This document shows positions 16,452-24,002 of a stretch of 64,000 nt of DNA, piece after piece. Made by a program: the position numbers and the translations under genes. The DNA is from Pengzhenrongella frigida (lineage in GTDB: Bacteria > Actinomycetota > Actinomycetes > Actinomycetales > Cellulomonadaceae). Each line of letters opens with the position of its first letter. Position 1 is the first letter of the stretch. The notes under the pieces are model-generated. The model did not search any database. It was not told the origin of the DNA and saw only the letters and a program-made list of their open reading frames with translations. Location: contig NZ_SDWW01000008.1 in the NCBI RefSeq assembly GCF_004168625.1, positions 1 to 64,000 of the forward strand, written 5' to 3'.

Positions 16452-17951
16452 TCAGACCGACTGGATGGTGCGCATGAGGTCGACCAGGCCGGCGCCCTGG
16501 AACTCGCGGGTCCGGCCCAGGTCGGTGGCTGCGCTGGTGAACCGGTGCTTGATCTCCTCGGGGCGGCCGATGAACTCCTGGCGGACGGAGAGGAAGGCGG
16601 CGATCACCCCCGAGACGTGGGGCGCCGCCATGCTGGTCCCGCTGTTCTCGATGAAGTCGACCTCCACCCCCGCGCTCGCCGCGCGGTCGCGGAACGACCC
16701 CGTCGCGGCCGAGAGGATCTTCTCCCCCGGTGCGACGAGGTCCGGCTTGGCCCGCCCGTCACCGGTCGGCCCCTTGGACGAGAAGTAGGAGACCCCGTAG
16801 ACGTGCGGCATGTCCCGATGGGTCGAGCCCACGGTGATCGCGAGCTCGGCATTGCCCGGGTCGTTGATCGTCAGGGGTCGCCCCGCGGCGATCTGCTGCT
16901 GCTTGCCACGGTCGAGCGCGTAGGCGTAGCCGGTGTTTCCCGCCGCGACCACCACCACGACCCCGGACCGGACCAGCCGGTTGACCTCGACGCACAGCGG
17001 GCTCTGCCCGCAGGCGAACCACTCGGGGTCGAACTCGTACCCGACGCTGAGGTTGACCCCGTGGATCTTCAGCGATCGGCCGTAGTTGTTCACCTGCTCG
17101 ATCCGGTCCAGGGCGGCCAGGATGGCACTGGAGCTGCCGTTCCCGCGGTTGTCCAGGACCTTGTAGCTGACGAGCTTGCACTCGGGCGCCATCCCGAAGA
17201 GCTCGAACAGCGGCAGCGGCGTGTACCCGGCCTCGCCGTGGTCGTTGAGTGCGCGCCCGACGGCGTTCAGCGGGGTGTCGGCCTTCGCCGACCGGACGTG
17301 ACCCGCGATGATCCCGGCCACGTGCGTGCCGTGACCGTAGGGGTCGGTCGTCGCCACGCCCTGCCCCGTGAAGTCCACATGCTCGAGCGGCGCCGGCAGG
17401 ACGAGGTTGTGGTGCTCCTGGAAGTGGATGTGGTCGGCATCCACCCCGGAGTCCAGCACCGCCCAGACGATGTCCCGTCCCGCCGCGGCGAAGGACGCGC
17501 GCGCCGCGTCCGCCTTGACGGTGGCGTTCGAACGATTGATCAGGGCGTGCACCTCGAAGTCCGGCCAGACGTGGAAGATCGCGCGCTCCCGCTTCGTCGC
17601 GGCCGCGGCGTCGAGCGCCACCAGGCGCTGGATGACCGCCAGCTCCAGAGCCGTGACGATGTACTGGCCGCCGGGCCGGGCCGGGCTGCGTCCCTGCTCG
17701 ATCCCGGCGGTACCCACCTCGGCCACCGCCTGCTCGATCAGCTCCCTGACCCGGGCGGCTGCCCCGTCGCGGCCCGCGACGAAGTCGAAGTTCAGGTCGA
17801 TGACGACGGCGACCACCTGCGGCTCGGTCGGAGCGCCGCCGACGCCCCGCTCGGCGCTCACCTGATCCAAGAGCGGACCGGCGATCACCGAGCGGTCGAG
17901 TCGCCGCTGCAGGCGCTCGTGCTCTTCGAAGGCGTCGGACGGCGCAACCAT
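16452..17951 (-). CDS. S8 (subtilisin-like) serine peptidase, no signal peptide
   Basis: 499 residues. A soluble N-terminal region of about 145 residues contains a helix-rich segment and RAIFHVWPDFEVHALINRS, reminiscent of a propeptide. The catalytic domain carries Asp167 (VLDSGVD), His207 (YGHGTHVAG), oxyanion Asn339 (AAGN) and Ser440 (NSGTSMAAPH), so it should be active. No export signal is visible. It lies 16 bases after the other S8 gene and 21 before the alpha/beta hydrolase gene. An internal insertion with two Cys (ACGQSPLC) is present. Why two active subtilases would be co-expressed inside the cell is not explained by known housekeeping roles. Confidence 0.92.
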   Translation of the reverse strand: MVAPSDAFEEHERLQRRLDRSVIAGPLLDQVSAERGVGGAPTEPQVVAVVIDLNFDFVAGRDGAAARVRELIEQAVAEVGTAGIEQGRSPARPGGQYIVTALELAVIQRLVALDAAAATKRERAIFHVWPDFEVHALINRSNATVKADAARASFAAAGRDIVWAVLDSGVDADHIHFQEHHNLVLPAPLEHVDFTGQGVATTDPYGHGTHVAGIIAGHVRSAKADTPLNAVGRALNDHGEAGYTPLPLFELFGMAPECKLVSYKVLDNRGNGSSSAILAALDRIEQVNNYGRSLKIHGVNLSVGYEFDPEWFACGQSPLCVEVNRLVRSGVVVVVAAGNTGYAYALDRGKQQQIAAGRPLTINDPGNAELAITVGSTHRDMPHVYGVSYFSSKGPTGDGRAKPDLVAPGEKILSAATGSFRDRAASAGVEVDFIENSGTSMAAPHVSGVIAAFLSVRQEFIGRPEEIKHRFTSAATDLGRTREFQGAGLVDLMRTIQSV

Positions 17952-17967
17952 GACCTCTCCCCGCCCG

Positions 17968-19167
17968 CTACGGGGCCCGGACCAGGCCGACGCCGCGGTC
18001 GGCGACGTCGACCCCCGGTGCCAGCGCGGTGATGTCGGCGTTCGCGAGCAGCCGAGCCGTCACCGTCTGGGCGTTGACCGGCAACGAGGACGCGGCGACG
18101 TCCTCCCACCAGAGCGCGGCGACCCCGGCGACGTGCGGCGTCGCCATGGACGTGCCGTTGAAGCTCACCAGGCCGCCGCCCGCCTTGGCCGAGATGACCC
18201 CGACGCCCGGGGCGCTGATCTGCGGGAACGTGTTGGAGAACGGGGCGATGGACAGCCCGTTCGCCCCCTGGCCCAGCGCACCGATCGACACGACGCCCTC
18301 CGCTGCCGCCGGGAGCGACACCCCGATCTCGAAGTCCGGGTTGATCTGCCGCTTGCTCTCGTTGCCCGCCGCGGCGATCACGAGCGTCCCCTTGGTGAAC
18401 GGTGCGTTGCTGCGGATCAGCTGCATCAAGGCGTCGAACATCCGCAGGTTGGCGCGGTACGCCTCGAGGGCCTCCGACGTGGCGAGCTCGACCGGCCACC
18501 CCTGCCCCACCAGTGCCTTGACCAGCCCGGGGAAGTCGAAGCCGAGCGACATGGAGATCACCTGGGCGCCCTCCTGGACCGCCCACTGGATCCCGTGGAA
18601 GAGCATCTCGGAGTCCCCGCTGCCGTCGTTCCCGAGGACCTTGCCGATCAGGGCGGTGGTCACCCCGGGCGCGACGCCGATCCGGGTCCCCTCGACGTCC
18701 CGTCCGAAGATCGTGCCGGCGCAGTGGGTGCCGTGCCCCTGCACGTCACCGGTGCCTGAGCCGGAGAAGTCCGCCTCCTTCAGGGTGACGCCCGCGAACG
18801 CGGGGTGGGACGCGTCGATGCCGGTGTCGAGCACCGCGACCGTGACCCCCGCCCCGGTACGGGTCGACAGGTCGGCGCCGACCGCGCTGACACCCCAGGT
18901 GCTGCCCGCAGCTGCGGTCGCGCTGACGACGGCCCCGGCCTCGCTGTCCGAGACGGGGCGGATGAGGTCGGTCGGGATCGCCGCGGCGATCGCCTTGACC
19001 TCGGGGTCGCGGGCCAGGTCGCGCACCTCACGCTTGGTGAGGTCGGCCGTCTCGACACGGGGTTCACTCGGTATGTCACCGTGATCCAGTGCGGCGGCAC
19101 CGCCGCCGAAGGGCTCCTGCAGCACGGTGAAGCTCTTGTCCCGCAGGACGATGTACTTGCGATCCAT
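17968..19167 (-). CDS. S8 serine peptidase with short N-terminal domain, no signal peptide
   Basis: 399 residues. An N-terminal region (1-95) ends in AIAAAIPTDLIRPVS, resembling the I9-type propeptide end found before bacterial subtilases. The catalytic domain has Asp114 (VLDTGID), His145 (QGHGTHCAG), Asn269 (AAAGNE) and Ser340 (NGTSMATPH). GGAG precedes the start, which is only 6 bases after the stop of the membrane protein gene. No hydrophobic leader is present. It differs from its neighbour in length and N-terminal half, so the pair is not a recent duplicate. Possible targets are the cell's own proteins or an incoming toxin; inference only. Confidence 0.92.
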   Translation of the reverse strand: MDRKYIVLRDKSFTVLQEPFGGGAAALDHGDIPSEPRVETADLTKREVRDLARDPEVKAIAAAIPTDLIRPVSDSEAGAVVSATAAAGSTWGVSAVGADLSTRTGAGVTVAVLDTGIDASHPAFAGVTLKEADFSGSGTGDVQGHGTHCAGTIFGRDVEGTRIGVAPGVTTALIGKVLGNDGSGDSEMLFHGIQWAVQEGAQVISMSLGFDFPGLVKALVGQGWPVELATSEALEAYRANLRMFDALMQLIRSNAPFTKGTLVIAAAGNESKRQINPDFEIGVSLPAAAEGVVSIGALGQGANGLSIAPFSNTFPQISAPGVGVISAKAGGGLVSFNGTSMATPHVAGVAALWWEDVAASSLPVNAQTVTARLLANADITALAPGVDVADRGVGLVRAP

Positions 19168-19173
19168 CTCTCC

Positions 19174-20307
19174 TCACTCCTTCACTGGTGGGACCTTCAC
19201 TGGTGGGATTGCACTGCTCCGGCCCCTGCTTCGTCGGGGTAGGGAGTCGCTGTCGAGTCCGGCGCCCGGCTCTCCGGCCTCGCGGCGCGGCGGCGCCGGA
19301 GACGGGCCGGGCTCGGGCTTGGTCGGGACCGCCTCGAGGATGCGCTGGGCCCGCTCGTCGATGAGCCGGGTCGCGATCTGCTGCGCGTACCCGAACACCA
19401 GCGCATACGCGAGGATCTGCCGCTGGGTGTCGAGCTCCGACAGGCCCGGCACGAAGCCACCACCGAGGAGCAGGATGCCGGCGACCGCGGTCAACGAGCC
19501 GGACGGCACCTTCAGCATCGCGAGGGCCACCGGCACGTCGTACGGCAACGACGTGCCGCGCAGGTGGCGGATGGAGAAGGCGGCCGCGAGCGCGCCGCCG
19601 AGCAGCCCCAGCCCGGCGATGATGAAGACGTCCGCGCTCGTGGGTCCGTCTTGGCCGCTCGGGCAGACCTGCACGGCATCACCGGTCGTCGGGTCGGGCA
19701 GCGTCGAGCCCGGGGTGAAGCAGAACGGCAGCCCGTCCGGCCGGATGGAGACAGCCACGCACAGCCCCACCATGAGGACGGCGATCAGCGCGGCACTCGT
19801 GTACAGCACGTTGCGGAAGTCCCGAACCCGCACGTAGGCCTGGTCGGCCGCTCCGTAGATGAGAGCGAGCAGGTTGCGCAGGTAGGCCCGCCGGGCGTCC
19901 GGTTCGAGGTCGGGCAACGACTCCAGCGCCACCCACCGTGGATCATCCCGCGCGAGCACCTCAGCCGCGCGCGCCATCAGCTGAGGGACCATCGCGTCGA
20001 CCTCGGCGTCGGGCAGCACGTCCAGGAGGAGGATCTCGGCCGCGTGCAGGCTCTGGTAGGCCTGCCCGACCGAGGTGCCCCGCCACGAGTCCTTCAACCC
20101 GCGCCGACGACGGTCCCGGGTCGTGACCGATCGGCTCCGGTCGATGAGCTTCATGATGGCGTCGGTGGTCACGGTCGTCTTGGCATCGGGCGGCCGGACG
20201 GCGAGGGCCTGGTTCAGCTGGCTCTCGATGCTGTCGGCCTTGACCGAAGCGTCGACCGCCCACTGCTCTGCCCAGAGTTGCTTGGAGAGTCCGTTCTTTC
20301 CCGCCAT
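19174..20307 (-). CDS. multi-pass membrane protein of the peptidase island
   Basis: 377 residues. A soluble, basic N-terminal region (1-163) is followed by four likely membrane segments (about 167-189, 224-242, 259-277 and 291-312), then a Pro/Arg-rich cytoplasmic tail. The loop between segments 1 and 2 (about 190-222) contains two Cys (FCFTPG...QVCPSG) and could be extracytoplasmic. The tail ends in PPVKVPPVKE, made by a 15-base tandem duplication (about 19182-19211). Family not recognised. First gene of the minus-strand island operon and divergent from the repeat-bearing S8 gene; a membrane anchor or sensor for the peptidases is a reasonable guess. Confidence 0.8.
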   Translation of the reverse strand: MAGKNGLSKQLWAEQWAVDASVKADSIESQLNQALAVRPPDAKTTVTTDAIMKLIDRSRSVTTRDRRRRGLKDSWRGTSVGQAYQSLHAAEILLLDVLPDAEVDAMVPQLMARAAEVLARDDPRWVALESLPDLEPDARRAYLRNLLALIYGAADQAYVRVRDFRNVLYTSAALIAVLMVGLCVAVSIRPDGLPFCFTPGSTLPDPTTGDAVQVCPSGQDGPTSADVFIIAGLGLLGGALAAAFSIRHLRGTSLPYDVPVALAMLKVPSGSLTAVAGILLLGGGFVPGLSELDTQRQILAYALVFGYAQQIATRLIDERAQRILEAVPTKPEPGPSPAPPRREAGEPGAGLDSDSLPRRSRGRSSAIPPVKVPPVKE

Positions 20308-20438
20308 GGTGCACGCACCCGCTCTCCTGAACTGACCGCGGACGCGACGTGCTCGTCGACGGCGACCTCAAGTAATTCGAAGCATGGTCGCGGTCTACCT
20401 GCGCTGTCAACGGATCATTTCCAGGGCGTTGCGAACCC

Positions 20439-20469
20439 TTGACACCGCCGGAGCCGCCCTCGCTAGATT
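20439..20469 (+). promoter_or_regulatory. candidate sigma70-type promoter
   Basis: A perfect TTGACA (20439-20444) followed after 18-19 bases by CTAGAT/TAGATT (20463-20469). It would start transcription near 20476, inside the tandem repeat, about 160 bases before the S8-repeat gene. Confidence 0.5.
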
Positions 20470-20500
20470 CGAAGTCCAGCAATGTCGAAGTCCAGCAATG
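20469..20500. repeat. two-copy 16-bp direct repeat in promoter
   Basis: TCGAAGTCCAGCAATG occurs twice in tandem (20469-20484, 20485-20500), with TCGA of a third. The position at the expected transcription start suggests a regulator-binding or recently slipped element. Confidence 0.75.
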
Positions 20501-20636
20501 TCGAGGCGCAATCGAGGCACACGGGCCACCTTCGGGGGCACCAGTGTTCGGCCCGAGTGCGTGGGCGCCACCGTCGGCCCTGCGGCCGAATGTCCATCGA
20601 AGGTAGAACCCGACAGCGACAGAGGTGCGACACGTC

Positions 20637-23363
20637 ATGACGAATGAAACCGCTCCTTTCGGCTCAGACTCGGCCGGAGCAGGCCAACCCGAACTGATCA
20701 CCATCCTCAAGCCCGACGCCGACATCCGGGCCACCCACGAGGGCCTCATCTCGCCCCGGGTCGACACCGCGTCGCTGCAGGCCGTCCTCGATGCGCACGA
20801 TGCCGTCGCCCAGCCGCTCTTCGGCCTCAGCGAGGAGCGCCTGCGCGCCCAGCTCGACGAGCTCGGGGCGCTCGTCGTCCCGGCGGCGTCCGCGGAGTCG
20901 CCGGAAACCGCCGAGCCAGGCGAGCGGCCGCAGGAGCTCGCGGTCCCCGATCTCGCGCAGTACTACCGGGTCACCGCACCGGCTGACCGGCTCGAGGAGC
21001 TCGCCGCGGACCTGCGGGCCCAGGACCTCGTCGAGGCCGCCTACGTCAAGCCCGCCGCCAGCCCGCCGCAGGACCTCAGGTCGCGGGAGCGGATGGCTTC
21101 GATCAACGACATGCAGCCGGACGCCGCCGACGCGCCGCCGGCCACCCCGATCTTCACCGACCGGCAGATCTACCTCAACGCCGCCCCCGCCGGGGTCGAC
21201 GCCAAGCTCGCCTGGGTCGTGCCGGGCGGCAGCGGGCAGGGTGTCCGCATCATCGACTGCGAGTGGGGGTGGCGGTTCACCCACGAGGACCTGCTCAACA
21301 ACCAGGGCGGGGTCGTGGCGGGGACGGCGAGCACGGACACCAACCACGGCACGGCGGTGCTGGGCGTCATCAGCGCCGACCGCAACGCCGCCGGAGCCAC
21401 CGGCATCGCGCCCGACGCCGTCGTCAGCGCGTCCTCGTTCCGGGACCAGTCCAGCTCGGTCGCCATCAAGGCCGCGGCGGACAAGCTCAAGGCCGGCGAC
21501 ATCATCCTGCTCGAGATCCACCGCCCGGGGCCGAACGCACCCACTCCCCTGCAGGGCCAGCTCGGGTTCATCGCGATCGAGTGGTGGCCGGACGACTTCG
21601 CCGCCATCAGGTACGCGGTGGCCAAGGGCATCGTCGTGGTCGAGGCGGCCGGCAACGGGTCGCAGAATCTCGACGCCGCGATCTACAGCACCGCCCCTGC
21701 CGGCTTCCCCGCAGGCTGGACGAACCCGTTCAACCCTGCCAACCCGTCCTCGGGCGCCGTGCTGGTCGGCGCCGGCGCGCCGCCTCCCGGCACCCACGGC
21801 CGGGATCACGGGCCGGACCGCTCGCGTCTGGGCTTCTCGAACTACGGCGCGCGGGTCGACGCGCAGGGGTGGGGCCGTGAGGTCACGACCACCGGGTACG
21901 GCGACCTGCAGGGTGGTGGCAATGCCGACCTCTGGTACACGGACACGTTCTCCGGCACGTCGAGCGCGTCCCCGATCGTCGTCGGGGCCCTGGCCAGCGT
22001 CCAGGGCGTGCTGCGGGCCCGCGGTCGGCGTCGGCTGAGCTCGCCCGACGCCCGCCGGCTGGTGCGCTCCAGCGGCTCGCCCCAGCAGGACGCCCCCGGC
22101 ATGCCGGCAAGCCAGCGGATCGGGATGCGTCCCAACCTGCGCGCCCTGATCCCGCAGGCGGCACGGTTTGCCGCTCGGAGCGGGGACTTCGACGGCGACG
22201 GGCGCGCCGAGATCCTCGTCAGCAGCCCGTGGGGGGTGGGGCTGCTGCAGCAGTCCGGCGCCACGATGACGGCGCCGACGATGGCACCCAACGGCACCCG
22301 GTTCGGCGGCTGGCTGCTCAACACCGCCGACAACCTGCTCGGCCCCGTGGCCGACTTCGACGGCGACGGGCGCGCCGAGGTCCTCGTGTGCAGCCCGTGG
22401 GGCCTGGGCATCTGGGAGAAGGCGGGAGCGTCGATGGGGGCGCCGATGATGGCGCCCAACGGCACCCGGTTCGGCGGCTGGCTGCTCAACACCGCCGACA
22501 ACAGCTTCGGCCCGGCGGCTGACTTCGACGGCGACGGACGCGCCGAGGTGCTCGTCACCAGTCCGTGGGGCGTGGGGATCCTGGAGCAGGCCGGATCGAC
22601 GATGGCGGCGCCGATGATGGCCCCGAACGGCACCCGGTTCGGCGGCTGGCTGCTCAACACCGCCGACAACGCGTTCGGCCCGGTCGGCGACTTCGACGGC
22701 GACGGCAAGGTCGAGATCCTGGTGAGCAGCCCGTGGGGCGTGGGCGTGCTGCGCCAGAACGGGAGCACCTTCGACGTCGTGATGATGGCCCCGAACGGCA
22801 CCCGGTTCGGCGGCTGGCTGCTCAACACCGCCGACAACTCGTTCGGCCCGGTCGGCGACTTCGACGGCGACGGGCGCGCCGAGATCCTGGTGACCAGCCC
22901 CTGGGGGGTGGGCGTCCTCAAGCTGGCAGGCAACACCTTCGCCGCTCCGATGATGGCGCCGAACGGCACCCGGTTCGGCGGCTGGCTGCTCAACACCGCC
23001 GACAACGAGTTCGCCCTCGCGCGGGACCTCGACGGCGACCGGCGGGCCGAGCTGCTGGTCACCAGCCCGTGGGGCGTGGGCATCCTCAAGCAGAACGGGG
23101 CCACCCTGACCGCGCCGATGATGGCGCCCAACGGCACCCGGTTCGGCGGCTGGCTGCTCAACACCGCCGACAACCGGCTCGGCAGCGCCCGGGACTACGA
23201 CGCCGACGGGCGCGCCGAGATCCTGGTCACCAGCCCGTGGGGCGTGGGCATCCTCAAGCAGAACGGAGCCACCCTGACCGCGCCGATGATGGCGCCCAAC
23301 GGCACCCGGTTCGGCGGCTGGCTGCTCAACACCGCCGACAACGACTTCGGTCACGGGGTCTGA
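20637..23363 (+). CDS. S8 serine peptidase fused to seven FG-GAP/VCBS-like repeats
   Basis: 908 residues from ATG 20637; a GTG at 20625 is possible but lacks a site, whereas AGAGG lies 11 bases before the ATG. Residues 20-160 form a propeptide-like domain (YYRVTAPADRLEELAADLR). The peptidase domain follows with Asp207 (RIIDCEWGW), His237 (TNHGTAV), Asn340 (AAGNG) and Ser442 (SGTSSASP). Residues 517-908 are seven copies of a 56-residue unit, each opening with DFDGDGRAE (calcium-type DxDxDG) and containing TRFGGWLLNTADN. No signal peptide is visible although calcium-binding FG-GAP-like propellers are normally extracellular. Seven blades would suit a closed propeller, perhaps a recognition domain. 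It heads an operon with a small unknown protein and an MBL hydrolase. Confidence 0.9.
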   Translation: MTNETAPFGSDSAGAGQPELITILKPDADIRATHEGLISPRVDTASLQAVLDAHDAVAQPLFGLSEERLRAQLDELGALVVPAASAESPETAEPGERPQELAVPDLAQYYRVTAPADRLEELAADLRAQDLVEAAYVKPAASPPQDLRSRERMASINDMQPDAADAPPATPIFTDRQIYLNAAPAGVDAKLAWVVPGGSGQGVRIIDCEWGWRFTHEDLLNNQGGVVAGTASTDTNHGTAVLGVISADRNAAGATGIAPDAVVSASSFRDQSSSVAIKAAADKLKAGDIILLEIHRPGPNAPTPLQGQLGFIAIEWWPDDFAAIRYAVAKGIVVVEAAGNGSQNLDAAIYSTAPAGFPAGWTNPFNPANPSSGAVLVGAGAPPPGTHGRDHGPDRSRLGFSNYGARVDAQGWGREVTTTGYGDLQGGGNADLWYTDTFSGTSSASPIVVGALASVQGVLRARGRRRLSSPDARRLVRSSGSPQQDAPGMPASQRIGMRPNLRALIPQAARFAARSGDFDGDGRAEILVSSPWGVGLLQQSGATMTAPTMAPNGTRFGGWLLNTADNLLGPVADFDGDGRAEVLVCSPWGLGIWEKAGASMGAPMMAPNGTRFGGWLLNTADNSFGPAADFDGDGRAEVLVTSPWGVGILEQAGSTMAAPMMAPNGTRFGGWLLNTADNAFGPVGDFDGDGKVEILVSSPWGVGVLRQNGSTFDVVMMAPNGTRFGGWLLNTADNSFGPVGDFDGDGRAEILVTSPWGVGVLKLAGNTFAAPMMAPNGTRFGGWLLNTADNEFALARDLDGDRRAELLVTSPWGVGILKQNGATLTAPMMAPNGTRFGGWLLNTADNRLGSARDYDADGRAEILVTSPWGVGILKQNGATLTAPMMAPNGTRFGGWLLNTADNDFGHGV
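22185..23360 (+). repeat. seven in-frame 168-bp coding repeats
   Basis: Unit starts are at 22185, 22353, 22521, 22689, 22857, 23025 and 23193, exactly 168 bases apart, with no partial unit. Each copy encodes 56 residues. The run of bases for NGTRFGGWLLNTADN is the same at nucleotide level in all seven, while the DGDGRAE and WGVG(I/V)L segments vary. Copies 6 and 7 are the most alike. This points to recent expansion or ongoing gene conversion. Confidence 0.95.
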
Positions 23364-23387
23364 TCCGGCGGGCCGACGAGGCAGGCA

Positions 23388-23999
23388 GTGAGCGGAGGTC
23401 CGATGGAGGTCCCCGGTCCGGCCGTGGTGCCCGAGGGGGTCGGGTGGGAGCCCGAGTCCCTGGGTGCGACCGCGGCCGGGCCGCGGGACCTCGATCCGGG
23501 CTGGCGCTACGTCCTGGTCGAGGAGATCGTCGGCGAGACCGCGGTCCTGGTCAGCTGGCCGTGGCCGTCGGCCGATCTGCACGGTCGCCTGTTCTGGCCG
23601 GCCGACCTCGACGAGGCCGGGCTGGAGGCGGCCGTACCGGTCGCGCTGCTCCGCTCGCAGCTGTACTCGGCGAACGGACTGCTCCGCGCGCCGCGCTGCG
23701 GCGACACCTTCGCCGCCCGGGTCGACGGCGCGCTCGACTGGGGCACCGAGCAGCCGGTCGCGGATCTGCGCCGGTTGTTCCCGGGCGCCGTCTTCGACAT
23801 CTCCGCCGATGCGCATGCGGCCGTCCGGCTCACGCACAAGGCATCGACGGCGCCCGTCCAGCACGGACCGCCCGGCGGCGAGGCCGGCTCCCCCGGCGCC
23901 GGCGCGGGCGCGACCGCGAGCGCGAGCGTGCGGCGGTCCGCCGAGCCGGCGCCCCTGCTGGAGCTCGGACCGCCGTCTCCGTTCGAGAGCGAGGGGTGA
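23388..23999 (+). CDS. small protein of unknown function in the peptidase island
   Basis: 203 residues from GTG 23388 (GAGG 6 bases upstream); an in-frame ATG at 23403 with GGAGG very close is the alternative. It is rich in Trp, Pro and acidic residues (WPWPSADLHGRLFWPADLDEAG) and ends in a Gly/Ala/Pro-rich disordered tail (about 155-203). No signal peptide, membrane segment or known motif is seen. It lies 24 bases after the S8-repeat gene and 3 bases before the MBL gene, so all three are probably one transcript. It could be an adaptor or inhibitor for the peptidase; no direct evidence. Confidence 0.75.
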   Translation: MSGGPMEVPGPAVVPEGVGWEPESLGATAAGPRDLDPGWRYVLVEEIVGETAVLVSWPWPSADLHGRLFWPADLDEAGLEAAVPVALLRSQLYSANGLLRAPRCGDTFAARVDGALDWGTEQPVADLRRLFPGAVFDISADAHAAVRLTHKASTAPVQHGPPGGEAGSPGAGAGATASASVRRSAEPAPLLELGPPSPFESEG

Positions 24000-24002
24000 C
24001 TG

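Larger units (their letters stand above)
20308..20636. other. divergent intergenic region with promoter and tandem repeat
   Basis: No gene. It separates the four-gene minus-strand peptidase operon from the S8-repeat operon. Visible elements are a plus-strand promoter candidate (20439-20469), a two-copy 16-base repeat directly after it (20469-20500), and a TTCGAA word at 20375 matching the word at the start of the repeat. Confidence 0.6.

Noticed and set aside
15111-18032. 973-codon plus-strand frame opposite the hydrolase and S8 genes
   Set aside because: Low-complexity shadow; the minus strand has full catalytic motifs and strong ribosome-binding sites.
22185-23360. Repeat array considered as a CRISPR-like or non-coding array
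   Set aside because: Units are 168 bases, contiguous, in frame, and encode a conserved 56-residue protein repeat; there are no unique spacers and no cas genes.
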